64,000 nucleotides of DNA from Ricinus communis (lineage: Eukaryota; Streptophyta; Magnoliopsida; Malpighiales; Euphorbiaceae), in assembly GCF_019578655.1 (NCBI RefSeq), contig NC_063259.1:1662001-1726000 (forward strand), read 5' to 3'. Under the pieces are notes generated by a model. It did no database searches. It saw only the letters and a program-made list of their open reading frames with translations, and was not told the origin of the DNA. This document shows, piece after piece, positions 1 through 11,367 of this stretch (its first letter is position 1; the number at the start of each line of letters is the position of its first letter). Both the position numbers and the translations under genes were made by a program.

Positions 1-1611
1 AAACTAGTTTTTTTATGCTTTCCTAGAAACATGATTAGGTTTTATTTTATTTTAATTGATTTATGTGTTTTATGTGATTAGAATAGCATTTTTGTGATTA
101 CATGTTAGAAAAACATTGCTCGGAATCGAATCTAATAATAAGAACATTGCTAGGAATTGAATATGATAATAAGAACATGTAGGATTTTGATTCCCCCTTT
201 GACGATTAGTAAGATGATTAGGGTTTAGGATTAAATTCAAAATTCTTTCATATTCTTGTGGTCAAATGTTTTAGGATCACATGATCAAAAACCTAATATT
301 TTGCCCTTTTTTGTTCACTGTTAGTTTAAATGTTCTAAGGTTTGCATGTTCTAGGGTTTCTATTCAATTTATGTTCTTTTTATGTTTCTTATTTAGTTTT
401 CCACGTCTTAATTGATCTTTTTATCTTCTGTGCATGTGTGATTGGCTCTTCGCATCAAATCAAGGGAGAAATTGTCGAAATCACCTGCTAAAGCCCTAAA
501 GCCGATCGGCTCAACACCCCAAAACCCTAGATTGTTTTATGTATTTGTTAAATATATTTGCGTTTTGTACTTTGTTTTATGTGTTTTTCTTTCCCTTTTT
601 AGTTGTACGCGGGTTGTAATAGCTAGATTTATTTTCTACACTTTATTTTTTTGCTTGTTTTTGTTTACTGTATGATTAATTCAGTATAACATGACTGATT
701 AACTAAAATTGGCAACATAGACTTAGGCCTTAAAACTGGACCTGTAATGAAATCTGTAGTATTAGCTTAATTAAGATGGTAATTGGGCTTGAACCTAAAA
801 CCCATATAGACTTAGTAAATAGACTTAGTAAGCTTTGTCATTGCTTAGTTACGATAAAATTGGGCCAGATTAGATTTAGGGTCATTGAATTGGGCCTCTC
901 CATAAAAAGTCATTTGATGAGAAGGAGATACTAAATTTAATAAAATCTTTGGAGGTCTCGAATCAAAAAATTATTATGGGTTGTGTTGTGTGAATTTTCC
1001 TGCAGGTTGTGGACCCATTTTATAGGGAATTAGTCCATTTTATAGGGGATGTGCTACCAAATATTCGATAGAATTAATTAATTAGAATATAAAGGAATAA
1101 ATGGAATTATGTTAAAATAAGATCGTAATTAAAGACTTAGAATTTGATTTTAGAGATTCAAAAATAAATGTTGGTTGAGGATTATTAGAAATAGAATTGA
1201 GATTTATTTCTAAGGTATGTTTATGTGTGAATTTTAGGGTTGTGCGTTCGGATAGCAGTCCAGAGAAAATTAACAGAAAACCTTACATGCTGTAAGTGCA
1301 GAAATATTTTAGTGTGTAGAAATATTATACTGCATTTATAAGGAATAGCCTGTTAAATACTAAAATTAAAGATAAATATACACAAATAATGAAGTTGGCT
1401 TTGGATCCATTTCTGGATTTGTGACGTAAGCTTCCTTATGGAATCGAGAAATGTCACTCATTAGAAAAAGTGTCTCGGTTACTTGGGTGGCGACTCCTAT
1501 CTCCGTGCTAGTCTTTATGACTAGTTAGCCTGTTCTAAATTAGGTTGAAAAGGGTTGCAGTACCTTAGTCGCTAAAGACACTTGGGTGCACGCCCAAAAC
1601 CGCCGACCCCA
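1..1611 (+). mobile_element. Tat-type Ty3/gypsy LTR, 3' portion, cut by the window edge
   Basis: This stretch is homologous to the right three quarters of the LTRs at 3831-6053 and 27999-30356. Shared landmarks in order are the fragment around the palindrome AGCCGATCGGCT (500-511), a stretch rich in 'gggctt' and 'gacttag' words, the 'ggatccatttctgga' block near 1402, 'gtggcgactcc' near 1489, and the end signature 'cacttgggtgc...ccgcc...cca' at 1579-1611. No tRNA-Arg primer site follows the right edge, so this is a 3' LTR or a solo LTR rather than a 5' LTR. The left part lies outside the window. Short reading frames inside it, such as 442-675, are low-complexity and not credible genes. Confidence 0.8.
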
Positions 1612-2627
1612 CCTTCTGTTTCAATTGAATATAATAACTAATTTTAGTTTCTGTCTATTACTGGATACTATTGAGGCATGGACAACTGCTCCATCTCAGC
1701 CCGATGAGGGTTCTTCTAATCCTCCATCAGTTGACATGTTGTAGCTGTTTGTCGATGTTGTCGGTAGGCAGAAGAAGTAGCTCATATAAGGGCTAGGTTC
1801 AGTGGTGCCCACCTTCACCCAGCCCCATAGCTCTGGCAGCTCTAGCAACACTACCTCTGATCGGGGAGGCATTCAGACGTGAGATATGAGTAGAGCTGGA
1901 TCAGGAATATGGCGCCCACATAGTAGATCTCGAGTGGACGATGCATCACATGGTTTGCATGTTTGGTGCTAGCTTCGTTCCACCACTTGCATCTACTCCT
2001 CCAGCCAATGCGCCTACAACTGCTTCCCCAAATTCTCTGGCTCAAGAGGATGACAACTCCTCATCCACTACTTTTGATTGGAAACTTTTCTATTTACCTG
2101 ACTTTATTATTTTTGTACAGTATTTTGACTTTGCATTTTTTATGTATAATTATTTATATTTTTCAATTTCATAATTCTTATTTCTATTCCAATTTATAAA
2201 ATATGCTAATTAATTTAAGATTTTAAAAATAATAAGTAATTTTAAAAAATTAAATTCTTGTGTTTAGTGATGACTATTAAATAAATATTTTTTAAAATAG
2301 AAAAAGATACCGACAGTTTAGTGACAGCTATTTATTAAAATAAAAAAATATAACAATGATTACCGATGGATTAGCGAAGGGAACAAAAAATAAATTTACT
2401 ATTTACCAATTGATGTTTAGCGGTAGCTTCTTTTCCCGATAATTTAGCGATGACTATCGATAAATGAAGAATACGTCGCCTTCTTAGCCATGCATTTAGC
2501 AAAGACTGACTTAGGCTATGGCAACAACACATGTCGTCGCTATGCTATCACTAAAATGCTTTACCAATGCACTTAACATATTTACTCATGGAAACGTCCA
2601 TCGCTAAACACTATAACTTTTATAGTG
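1612..2627 (+). mobile_element. CACTA (En/Spm) transposon right-end fragment
   Basis: The fragment holds a C-terminal transposon-protein exon remnant (1675-2090) followed by AT-rich DNA full of short inverted words of the type 'accgatggattagcga' and 'gtcgctatgctatcactaaa' (about 2300-2610). Such subterminal repeats are typical of CACTA elements. It ends in TAGTG (2623-2627), the reverse complement of the diagnostic CACTA terminus. The left end is missing; a Tat LTR abuts at 1611. The subterminal word differs in detail from that of the element at 57672, so it is probably another CACTA family. Confidence 0.65.
1675..2090 (+). pseudogene. CACTA second-gene (TNPA/Ptta-like) C-terminal exon remnant
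   Basis: Translation gives an acidic Ser/Pro-rich start, then a segment reading VVGRQKK, two stops and GLGS, which resembles the 'VVGG.KK.R.YGLGS' block of plant Ptta/En/Spm transposon proteins. Farther on comes DQEYGAHIVDLEWTMHHM, a helical segment, and an Ala/Pro/Ser-rich tail ending in acidic residues near 2085. At least three in-frame stops and a frame change break it. In autonomous CACTA elements this second gene encodes a DNA-binding protein that recognises the subterminal repeats. An intron acceptor-like 'tactattgag' lies just upstream (near 1674). The assignment rests on short motifs and on the adjoining CACTA terminus, so it is moderate. Confidence 0.45.
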
Positions 2628-3240
2628 GAAGCATTACTAACAATTGACTTATTAGTAGAATCTATAGATAAAACAAATGTCTATTGAGGATAACAAAGTT
2701 GATCCTCTAACAAAGTTATTTGACTTAATAAGAATATGATCATCATAAGAAAGAGTTCGGCATTTGATACCATAATGATTGGCTTTAATAGTGCTTTAGT
2801 GCTAGTGAGATATTGTTAGAGTATGCCCTAAAGAGAAGGAGTTGTCAGATGTTCTATGTTAATTTATACATCATATTGATGGCATACAATTATACTAAAG
2901 GCATTGTTCAACTTTTAATGGTACGAGTAGTCATGGTATTATCAAGGAATAATCTAGAACGTTAGAGATGAACACCATAAAATATAAACACAAATGTAAG
3001 AGAAATTATAAATCGAGTTTATAATGATGAGGTTCTCCTTACATATATTCCTAAACATTGTTTATAGTAAATGTCTGATCAAGAATTAGATATTGATTGT
3101 TGTATATTGATCAAATGCTTGAGACTACCATAATGTGTTATCACTTACTTATGAAGTAAGTAATATGTCCCACAAGGTTGAGGAATATGGATTTCAAGAT
3201 AAACATATGGGTGCTTGTTATAAGAAAAAGTTCACTGAAT
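2628..3240 (+). mobile_element. Copia-1 fragment: end of pol plus start of 3' LTR
   Basis: The sequence is collinear with 39845-40430 and, reversed, with 55770-56330. Positions 2628-2813 match the last codons of Copia RNase H and the 3' spacer (degraded 'tgatcctctaacaaag'). The LTR begins at 2814 with TGTTAGAGTATGCCC, the same start as at 40031 and, on the other strand, at 56158. The LTR breaks off near 3240; the remaining 1.3 kb or so of the usual ~1.8 kb LTR is absent. No open coding sequence remains. Confidence 0.75.
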
Positions 3241-3830
3241 ATAACTATTATTGCCTAACTTCTTCTCCTCTGTTATATAAGTCTAGTAGAGTGAACCTTG
3301 AGTAACAAAGGAAAGAAAGCTCCGAAAGGTACCTAAGGATAACGTAAACCTCAGGAGTGGATCGTAGAGACAGAACGAATACTTAAAAAACCCTTAAAAC
3401 ACGAAATTGAAGCCTAAGAACCTAACCCAACTCAAAACCCTAAATTATCTTCCTTAATTCCATGAGTCAGGCTAAGCCCATATGGAGTAAGGCTAAGTTA
3501 AGCCCACGTGACTTAGGCAATTACCCAAGTGGGCTTAGGCTCTAAAATGCTATTAACCTAAAATTTAGTGCTTTTAACGGCTAGAATAACCTAGGGATGT
3601 GTTGCCAATCACCAACCACCTCTCTAAACCCTTAAAAGTCCTCACTTTATCATATATGACCATTATATTCTCTACCGAAAAACCCTAGCCATAACCCACA
3701 ACTTCAAGAATACACTCAATATTCCATATATTCCATCCATGTTTTCCCCCTCTCGACACAAGAAAAAACCCAAGAAGCTTTCTCATTTACCTTTTTTCCA
3801 TATACTTGCATACTTTAACCCTCATTAATT
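3241..3830. other. Unassigned spacer between Copia-1 and Tat-1
   Basis: I see no reading frame or recognisable element. The stretch contains 'gggctta' and 'aagccca' words (near 3475-3540) and CT-rich runs ending at the Tat-1 LTR. It could be a decayed LTR of another family or original target DNA. The last bases before the LTR, TAATT, may be one copy of the Tat-1 target duplication. Confidence 0.4.
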
Positions 3831-6053
3831 GTTCAGCACCCTTTAAACGAATTTAGATATCGAGGGAAAAATGGAAAACCCTATATGATGAAAGTTACTA
3901 CCTTCTTGGGTCTCAAGAGCTGAAGGACAGGCGAATCCGAGGCTAAGGTCGAGGTTAATCCAGGTGGAATTACCCTTTTGAAATCAATTTGGACCTAATT
4001 GTTAAAAAATTAAATTTGAGGGTCAAAATGGTAGTTTTATAAATTTAGGGGCCTAATCATAATTTTCAAAGCTCCCTCTATATAGAGCCAACCGGCTTTG
4101 TCTAGAGCTGATCAACTCTACACAGAGGCGATTAGGATTTTTGCGCTCCGACATCGTTTTTCGTGACGATTTTACGTCTCGATATAGATTCTAGAAATTT
4201 CCTTGATGATAATCATCATTTTTATCAATAATTATTTAGATTATAAAAATATAATGGAATATTTATCGATATTCCTAAAAATCTATCTCTATAAATATAA
4301 ATAGGTGTTTAGGATTTTGGAAGAGGATCAAGAACTGAAAATTGGCAGTAAGTGAAATCCACACTTAAGAGACAATGAGAGAGAAAATCCAAAGAGAAAA
4401 GAAAGAAAAATACTGTCGATCTTGTTTGACATTAGAGGATCCAAGTCACTAAGAAAGAACAATTTTAGGAAACAAGTCACTAAAGAAAGAACCTATTTTT
4501 GGAAACTATTTCTAATCGAAAGAAGGTTTCTCTAACCAAGATCTAGCACTGGATTCCTATTCGTTCATCGATTCTACTGCATCCTCATCACCTGAGACTT
4601 GCAGATCCAACATCCACGGTGACAACTTGAGGGTTTCTTCAATCATACATTCACTATCATCATAAAATCGGTTCTTTTTTTTATTATTTGTTTTTAGAAA
4701 TATGATTAGGATTTTGATATATGATAAGCATGATTAAATTAGGATTTTTGATGAATATGCATGATTATTAGATTTGATTCTAATAATAAGAACTTAGGAT
4801 TTCGAAATATGATATTTTGCCAATTAGGGTTTTAGATCTAATTAGAAACATGCTGTAGGATTAATATTTAGATTTCTTTTTCAATTATGATTAGGTAATT
4901 AAGCCTATTAAATATGATGTTCTTGATTGATTCTGCCATCTGTTAATTTACTACACTTAGGGTTTTTGTCAATTTAGGGTTTTGATTGTTTAATTGACTT
5001 CTGTCACTTTCATTTTTAATGTTTTTATCTTATTTTTCTTTTATTCTAATCAATCTTAATGTCTATGCATGCAAAATTCAGATCTAGGGATGCAAAATTG
5101 TACTAATGACCGATGAAAATCAACCTGAAAACCCTAGAGCCAATCGGCTTAATGCAGAGCCAATTGGCTCTGCGTTAACCCGATCGGCTCTATGTCCACA
5201 TAGACCTGATCGGTTGTTCAAGCCAGCCTCCATTTTTCTTTTTTTTTGGTGATTTTTAATGTATTTTGGCTTATGTATAGTTTTTTTAGTCTTTTCCTTT
5301 TCACAATCGTAGTTGTAAGCAGGTTGTGATAATTAGGTTTTACTTTTTGCTTTATTTTGTTTACTATATGTTAATTAAATATGTGTTTACATGATTGATT
5401 AATTAAAATGGGCTACATAGACTTAAGACTAAAAACTGATCCAATATGAATTTGGTAGTCTAATAGGCTAATCAACTTTAACTATGCCTAAAACCCTAAA
5501 ATCTAAGTAGACTTAGCGGGCTTTATCATGCTTAGTTAGGGCTTAGACTTAATTAGAATTAGGATCACACTAAATAAGCCTCATCATAATAAGTTTTCCA
5601 TTAGGTCTAAAGGCTAGAAATCAAAAGCATAACGTGTAATTGAGCTAGACTAGGTGGGCTATATTGATTAGTAAATTAGGATAACTATTCTAATATGGGC
5701 TGGGCTTGAACAAAAATAGGCTAGACTTAGGTGTATTATATGTATTATTTATGCTTGTGTATAAATTACTTGCATTAAAAGGAATAATTTGTTAAACAAT
5801 ACAATTAAAGACTAATATACACAAATAAGGAAGTTGGCTTCCGGATCCATCTCTGGACTCTGTGGCGTAAGCTTCCTTATGGAATCTGAAAAACGCCACT
5901 CATTAGTAAATGTGCCCCTATGATTACCCAGGTGGCGACTCCCATCTCCGCACTCTCAGTGACTAGTTAGCATATTCCCAACTACATTGAAAAGCCTTAT
6001 AGTGTCGTAGTCGCTAAAGACACTTGGGTGCGCGCCTGAAACCGTTGCCTATA
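3831..6053 (+). repeat. Tat-1 5' LTR
   Basis: It starts near GTTCAGCACC (3831) and ends '..gcctata' (6053), corresponding to 'cccaca' in the 3' copy. It contains a TATA box (4290-4297), a purine-rich leader, clusters of GAGCCGATCGGCTC-like words (about 4085-4130 and 5130-5225) and the conserved 3' block 'ggatccatctctgga' to 'cacttgggtgc'. It is about 2.2 kb against about 2.36 kb for the 3' LTR; the difference is largely a duplication in the latter. The exact left base is uncertain by one or two positions because the start carries an extra T. Confidence 0.85.
4290..4297 (+). promoter_or_regulatory. TATA box of Tat-1 5' LTR
   Basis: TATAAATA is followed about 30 bases later by a purine-rich transcript leader ('ggaagaggatcaagaactg'). 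The equivalent site lies at 28504-28511 in the 3' LTR and in degenerate form at 35621 in the Tat-2 LTR, so three related LTRs keep it at the same relative position. This supports it as the core RNA polymerase II promoter dividing U3 from R. Confidence 0.6.
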
Positions 6054-6054
6054 G

Positions 6055-6073
6055 TGGCAACTTCGCTGGGGAT
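6055..6073 (+). other. Primer binding site, tRNA-Arg type
   Basis: TGGCAACTTCGCTGGGGAT differs at two positions (a G-to-A and a C-to-T) from TGGCGACTCCGCTGGGGAT, the complement of the 3' end of plant tRNA-Arg. It lies one base after the LTR. Minus-strand DNA synthesis would start here. Tat-lineage elements typically use tRNA-Arg, which agrees with the coding domains. Confidence 0.85.
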
Positions 6074-6560
6074 AAGAGAAGCTGATTCCAATGTATGTTT
6101 GTTTTTAATTTTATTATTTAACAGATTATTCTTGCATCACTATACTTTCGCACACTGTACACATTGGTCCCTATAGCCCTATGGCGTTGGCTAGCGAATC
6201 TTTGGTTCCACTCGAATCCTAGAATTGCAACACTAGCTACCATTACTCACAAGTAATGAGTGTATTTTCCATCATTGCATGGACATTTGAGTAGGGAAAC
6301 GAGCCAAGGAAGAACACCTTTTGCTTGTGGGAGCCTTTTATCATTACCCAAGACTCAGCCCATGGTAATGACAATAGTATTCTCTTATAGGTACCTTGTT
6401 GCTTGCTATATGAGATGTTTCTCCTTGTAAGTATCGTAAGCCCAAGTATTGAAAGGCCTTGGCCCATAAATGTGGAACCAGGCTTCCAGCGCAAAATATA
6501 CAAGCTTTCATGCTTACATTGAGAGACATCGCTTTTTTTATTTAAATATGATTTAAGAGC
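6074..6560 (+). other. Tat-1 untranslated leader
   Basis: This is the interval between the primer site and the first recognisable gag residues. Apparent minus-strand reading frames at 6243-6529 match nothing I know and overlap each other in two frames, so I treat them as chance. No other signal is visible. Confidence 0.5.
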
Positions 6561-7910
6561 TTATGCCATACTAAGAGGGAAACTACCCTTGCCACCAATG
6601 AACCTATGAATGGTCTGACCTCTCGGCTTAACAAGATGCAAGGTATGTTGGAAATCAAAGGTTTGGACCTAACCTATGATTTTGAAGAGTTGGTTTCGAT
6701 GCGGGAAGACAAGCTGCCTGCGAAGTTTAGAATGCCCGAGATGAACAAGTTCAACGTACTGGTGACCTAAAGGTTCATCTGAAGCAATATGTAACAATCA
6801 TGGGAAATACTCAGCTGAGTAGGACCTAAATTATCAAGCTGTTTATGTTATCACTTGAAGGAACCGCTGTTAACTAGTACCACGGTCTAGAAAAATCTGC
6901 CAAAGCTGAATGGCTCGATTTGTGCAATTCCTTTGTCAAGCAGTATGATTACAACAGTCATTTCAAAGTGTCAATCAGGGATCTCCAATCCAATAAGCAA
7001 TATCGAAATGAGTCCTCTGATTTCTAGACCATATAGAGGAATAAGACTGGTTTGATGAAGAATAAGCCTTCTAAAATGGTCCTAGTTCGTATGGTGGTCC
7101 GTAACGTCCTTCCAAGATGGGTTTAAAGGTTGTAGATGATGAGCCATAAAACCTTCATGGACTTGTACGATGATGGGCTATAGGTCAAGGAGATAGAGAA
7201 TGACAAAAGAAAGACCGTGAGAACCAGTAGAATGGCAAACTACCAGGCTGGAAGGAGTAAGACCCTGGATGTCAATGTTGTGCAACAACCGAGGAAGTTC
7301 TCCAACTTCAAGCAACTTCTCTCTAAGAGCTTTGAGAGATTGGTTTAAAATGACATGCTCTAACCTACCACCCTAAAGAACCTACCGAACCCAAACACAC
7401 CCGGATTACAATCCCAAAACTTATTGTATGTTCCATCAAGCACCTGGTCACTATACTGATAACTGCATCCGGCTGAAACACGAAATCCAGGACCTTATTA
7501 ACACCGAAAAGCTCACTGACCCAGACCAACCCAGTACCAAAAGGAACCCCTTACCAAACTACAACAACACACCACCCCAAAACTAAGTGCCCATGATCAA
7601 CCTTGATTTTAATGAAGAGGAGATCATGAACTCTTTCATAGACATACCTCAAACCAAACCAAATAGCCGAAAAAGCACCTTCACCAAACTGGGGGCACCA
7701 TATCCGTGGTGTCTCGACACTTGAAATGGAGCAGGAAGCTTAAGCCCCAATCACTGAAAGATTGTCTTAGTCCTCAAAATGGCTAGTATTGTGGGTATCA
7801 TTAGGCTTTCGGACATGTGACGGACTAGTGCAACCATCTCAAGTACGAGGTTCAGGACTTAATCGACTTTAAAGAATGGGAGGTTGAGCAACTTCCTCAA
7901 TATTAGTGCA
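6561..7910 (+). pseudogene. Tat-1 gag (capsid and nucleocapsid), broken
   Basis: Gag forms the cytoplasmic virus-like particle and binds the element RNA. Translation in shifting frames gives typical Tat capsid text: MPEMNKFN near 6730, then HLKQYV, LSLEGTAVNWYHGLE with a stop, and FVKQYDYN, all features of the retrotransposon gag domain. A zinc knuckle of type CX2HX4HX4C follows near 7423-7466 (YCMFHQAPGHYTDNC). A second, degraded knuckle appears near 7806-7850 (GHVTD, stop, CNHLKYEVQDLID), matching the two-knuckle arrangement often seen in this lineage. Many stops and several frame changes rule out function. The N-terminus cannot be placed precisely. Confidence 0.75.
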
Positions 7911-8253
7911 AAGACTTGCTTGGGTAGCCCTTTGGCAAATAAGACTTTAAGGTCCGATATTTGAGGCCACCCTTAATCAGATTGAGAATATTGCGCCAAG
8001 TGGTTAGGGATCAGATGACGATCAAGCCACTTGTGAGCCTAGTCTCCTAGAGGTTTGGAAAGAAGGGGAAAGAAAGTCGATCATGGCTATCAACATTTGG
8101 TATAGTACTGAGGATGAAAGTGAAGTTCAAGACATCAAGGCCAAAGATATATGGGCAGATAGTGATTCCGAGATTTAACCAATAGATAAGAGTAAGGAAG
8201 CTAGGGTACAAGAGTTGAAGCAAGAAAAGTAAGCACCTAAAATTGGGGATGTC

Positions 8254-8892
8254 ATGTTGCTAGAACTGTGGAGAAAGAATAAAAAGATAGTTGATGTTTG
8301 GGAACTGCTGATGCATAGAAAAGCTCTGATCCAAGCCTTATCTACTGTAAGTGTTAGCATAATAGCTATCTCTAAGAAGATAGTCAAAACGGTAACTAAC
8401 AAGACCACCAACATTATCACTTTCTCGGATGAAGACCTACTACTCAAGGGAAGAGACCACAATAAGGCCCTCTATATAGCAATAAAAGTAGAAAGGAAGA
8501 GAACCCTATATGTGATGGTTGATGATGGGTCAACTATCAACATATGTCCTTCTCGCATACTCCATAAACTAGGGATGACTGCGAAGGATATGAAACCATC
8601 AGACATGGTCATAAGGGCTTATGATGAGACCGAAAGAGATGTTTTCAGCACTGGTGAAGATGGGTGCTCTTGATTCTTGGGTGAGTTCACTGTCTTGGAC
8701 ATCCTGATAACTTTTGCACTGTTATTTGAAAGGCCATGGTTCCATGCCCTAGGAGGAGTCCCTTCCACAGTACATCAGAAGGTAAAATTCTCTCATGAAG
8801 GGGAGATTATCATCATCAATGCCACAGGTGGTAAGGTTGCCTCAATAATCCAAGAAGTTGTCAAAGAGGTGGACGCCCCTATTAGATTTTAA
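8254..8892 (+). pseudogene. Tat-1 aspartic protease (retropepsin), one internal stop
   Basis: Two reading frames in the same phase (8254-8673 and 8677-8892) are separated by a single TGA. The domain starts near NIITFSDEDL and contains VDDGSTINICPSRIL, where plant elements of this group usually have D-N-G-S or D-S/T-G-S at the active site. The first Asp and the Gly are kept. The C-terminal half reads FTVLDILITFALLFERPWFH, like the retropepsin flap-distal 'FLVLDI..SFNLLLGRPWIH', followed by VPSTVHQKVKF. The protease would process the gag-pol precursor inside the particle. Besides the TGA, the region upstream of 8254 is out of frame with gag. Confidence 0.75.
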
Positions 8893-9535
8893 GTGGTTGT
8901 TCTCTATAAGGACTACATGGATCCTAAATTAGCCAGCATGTTTAAGAAAATGAACTTCATGCTTAGAATGGGGCTGGGGAAGAATCAGCAGGGTATTGCG
9001 GAGCTGCCAGACTTCAAAGATCAGAAGATCCGACGAGGTTTTGGGGTATTCTAAAGAAGAAGACGAGGTCAAACCAAAGGGCAAGACTCTAAAAGATGTG
9101 TTCATCCAAGAGTACAAGCCCTACTCTAGGGAGCCCAAACCTATTAGTGTAGCTAGGACTGAGGTACTAAGGTTTAAGATTTTCAACAACCTAATTGTCG
9201 ACAGGATGGTCGAGCTGAGTATCAAGAAAGTCGGTGAAAAGATCACCACTAAGATAGTAGAGCTGAAGCTAGAAGAGCCTATCGTTCAGCCAAAAAGGAT
9301 AAGCCAAGAGGAACTAGCTGCTCTTATTGAAAATAATATCATTGATGTATTTTACGATCATGTAATAACATTCGACATTTATGAGGATGATGTTTCTTTT
9401 CTCTTTAAGATTAATGATATGAATGATTTTGCTTACTTGTGTGATGTTTTTCCTAATGGTAGTGTACATTTTGATAATCATGAAATTACATGTTTGACAT
9501 CAATTCTATACAAGTTGATTCATTTAATTTAGGCA
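8893..9535 (+). pseudogene. Tat-1 linker with G-patch-like motif between protease and RT
   Basis: Near 8932-9050 one frame reads MFKKMNFMLRMGLGKNQQGI then PDFKDQKIRRGFGVF. The spacing of aromatic or hydrophobic residue, GLGK, QGI and a late GFG resembles a G-patch, a short glycine-rich RNA-binding motif found next to protease in some reverse-transcribing elements. A +2 frame continues as an open stretch to 9532 with charged, low-conservation sequence. The frame change near 9050 breaks the protein. The G-patch call rests on pattern only. Confidence 0.45.
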
Positions 9536-9624
9536 TATATGCAAATTTGTGAAATATTATGATAGCTCATGATATAACTCCTTGAGAGAGGAGAGAATTT
9601 GAGAAAATAATAGAAAAAAGAAAA

Positions 9625-10443
9625 ATGGTATATGCTTGGTCCTATGACGGCATGCCAAGTCTAGACAGGAAAATAGTAGAGCACCATATCCTGACTCATC
9701 CGCATATCAAGCCGGTCAAGTAGAAGATGAGAAGACTAAGATTAGAATGGGCAAAGAAGATACGAGAAGATGTAGCTAAGCAGGTTAAGGCTAATTTCCT
9801 CGATGTGATTGACTACCCCGAATATTTGGCTAACATAGTTCCAGTCTCGAAGAAGGATGGTAAGGTATGAATGTATGTGGATTACCGTGACTTAAATAAA
9901 GCATGCCCAAAAGATGACATTCCTCTTCCCCATAGAGATGTGATAGTCGATAGTGCTATTTCGAATGCAATATACTACTTTACAAATGGGTTCTCTAGGT
10001 ACAACTAGATCATGATGGCAGTAGTGGACAAGCTGAGGACGTCTTTTATCACCAAATGGGAGACATACTGCAACAAGGTTATGCTTATTGGACTAGAGAA
10101 CACGGGGGCAACTTATTAAAGAGCAGCCACTACCTTGTTTCACAACATGATGCATAAGGAGGTGGAGATTTATGTTGATAATATGATGATAAAGTCTGAA
10201 AGAAAAGAATGGCACTTTCAAGCTCTTGATAAGTTCTTAGAATGAGTGGAAAGGTATTACCTGAGACTCAACTCGGAGAAGATTGTGTTCAAAGTTACAT
10301 CGGGGAAGTTGTTAGGGCACATAGTGAGTCAGCAAGGTATTGAGATTGATCTAAATAAGGTCAAAGCCATTCAAGAGATGCCAGCATCAAAGATGAAGAA
10401 AGAAGTCAGAGACGCTTGCAATACATCAGCAGATTCATTTTGA
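9625..10443 (+). pseudogene. Tat-1 reverse transcriptase, catalytic Asp replaced
   Basis: In one phase, interrupted by stops, the sequence reads MVYAWSYDGMP, KPVK stop KMRR, YLANIVPVSKKDGKV, MYVDYRDLNKACPKDDIPLP, FTNGFSRYN stop I, and TSGKLLGHIVSQQGIEIDLNK. This covers fingers, palm and thumb of a Tat reverse transcriptase, which copies the element RNA into DNA. The palm YVDD box at 10171-10182 reads Y-V-D-N, so one of the two metal-binding aspartates is lost; GFSGYNQ has become GFSRYN-stop. Stops at several positions (for example near 9868, 10006, 10118 and 10243) confirm it is inactive. The phase is kept through to the second RNase H. Confidence 0.85.
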
Positions 10444-10458
10444 AACTTATAATGGTCT

Positions 10459-11016
10459 GTGATCCTATCTTTAAGCTTTTATGAAAGCATCAGCTTATTG
10501 TGTGAGATGAACATTGTTAGAAGGCCTTCGAACAGAATCAAGGAGTATTTGATGAAGCCGCTGGTACTCAAGCCGCTGATTCTTTACTTGGCCTTGGAAG
10601 AGGAAGCTATAGGGGCAATGGTGCCACAGTGTGGATCTAATGATGTAGAACATGCGGTTTATTATCTCAATAAGAAGTTGCTGCCTTACAAGTCGAAATA
10701 CAACCTCATGGAAAAGACATGCCTATCCATGATATGGGCTACCAAAAAGTTGAGGCATTACTTTTAGTCTTATAAGGTGCAAGAAATTTCAAAAATAGAT
10801 CCTTTGAAGTACTTATTTGAGACTCCATCTCTTAAAGGAAAGCTGGCTAGATGCCTGGTGCTCCTAATAAAGTTTGACATTGAGTACATCATTAAGAAGG
10901 TAGTTAAGGGTAGGACTATAGCTGAGTTTCTAGCCCATAACACAATCGAGGGAGACAACCGTTGGGATCTCAAATTTCCTAATGAGAATCTAGGGGCAAT
11001 CGAGATCCAAGAATGA
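10459..11016 (+). pseudogene. Tat-1 RT-linked RNase H
   Basis: The segment continues in the RT phase: MKPLVLKPLILYLALEEEAIGAM, then YYLNKKLLPYKSKYNLMEKTCLSMIWATKKLRHYF, a stop, and the downstream tether ending KKVVKGRTIAEFLA. This is the RNase H domain fused to Ty3/gypsy RT, which removes RNA from the RNA-DNA hybrid. The first catalytic Asp, expected in 'LY.(D/A)..', reads A-L, and the E of 'EK' is kept. One TAG at 10765-10767 divides it. Confidence 0.7.
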
Positions 11017-11367
11017 AAGATGTACTTTGCTGGAGCAATGAACGCAAGAGGTGTAAGTTTAGGAGTAGTTTTAATCACGCTACAAAGGGAGATGCTACCA
11101 ATGGCAAAAAGATTAGACTCTAAAGTGACCAATAACATGGCGGAATATGAAGCATGTTCATTTGGATTAGAAGCTATCGTGCTAGCAGAAGCTAAGCATT
11201 TGATGGTCTACGGAGACCCCATGCTGGTAATTCAATAAGCCCTCAAGGAATGGGAAATAAAAGAAGAGAGGTTGAAGTCGTACGTCAACTATCTCAGGAC
11301 CATAGTGTGGAACTTCTCCAAGTGTTCCTTTATACACTTGCCTCGGGACAAGAATTAGATGGCGGAT
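11017..11367 (+). pseudogene. Tat-1 second, Tat-specific (archaeal-like) RNase H
   Basis: The translation MYFAGAMNARGVSLGVVLI, then NNMAEYEACSFGLEAI, then HLMVYGDPMLVIQ and KEWEIKEERL is the signature of the additional RNase H that Tat-lineage elements carry after the normal one. In intact copies the first motif is YFDGA; here the catalytic Asp is Ala. The Glu of AEYEA and the Asp of YGD(S/P) are kept. A TAA follows VIQ (11236-11238). The reading continues to DKN, stop, MAD, where the foldback element has inserted; the next residues (DALA) resume at 13758, showing that the insertion split this domain's C-terminal end. Confidence 0.75.

Noticed and set aside
442..675. 77-residue plus-strand reading frame
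   Set aside because: Lies in a Tat LTR, hydrophobic low-complexity sequence, not conserved in frame in the related LTRs.
6243..6529. Two overlapping minus-strand frames in the Tat-1 leader
   Set aside because: Different phases over the same DNA, no recognisable domain, antisense to the element leader.
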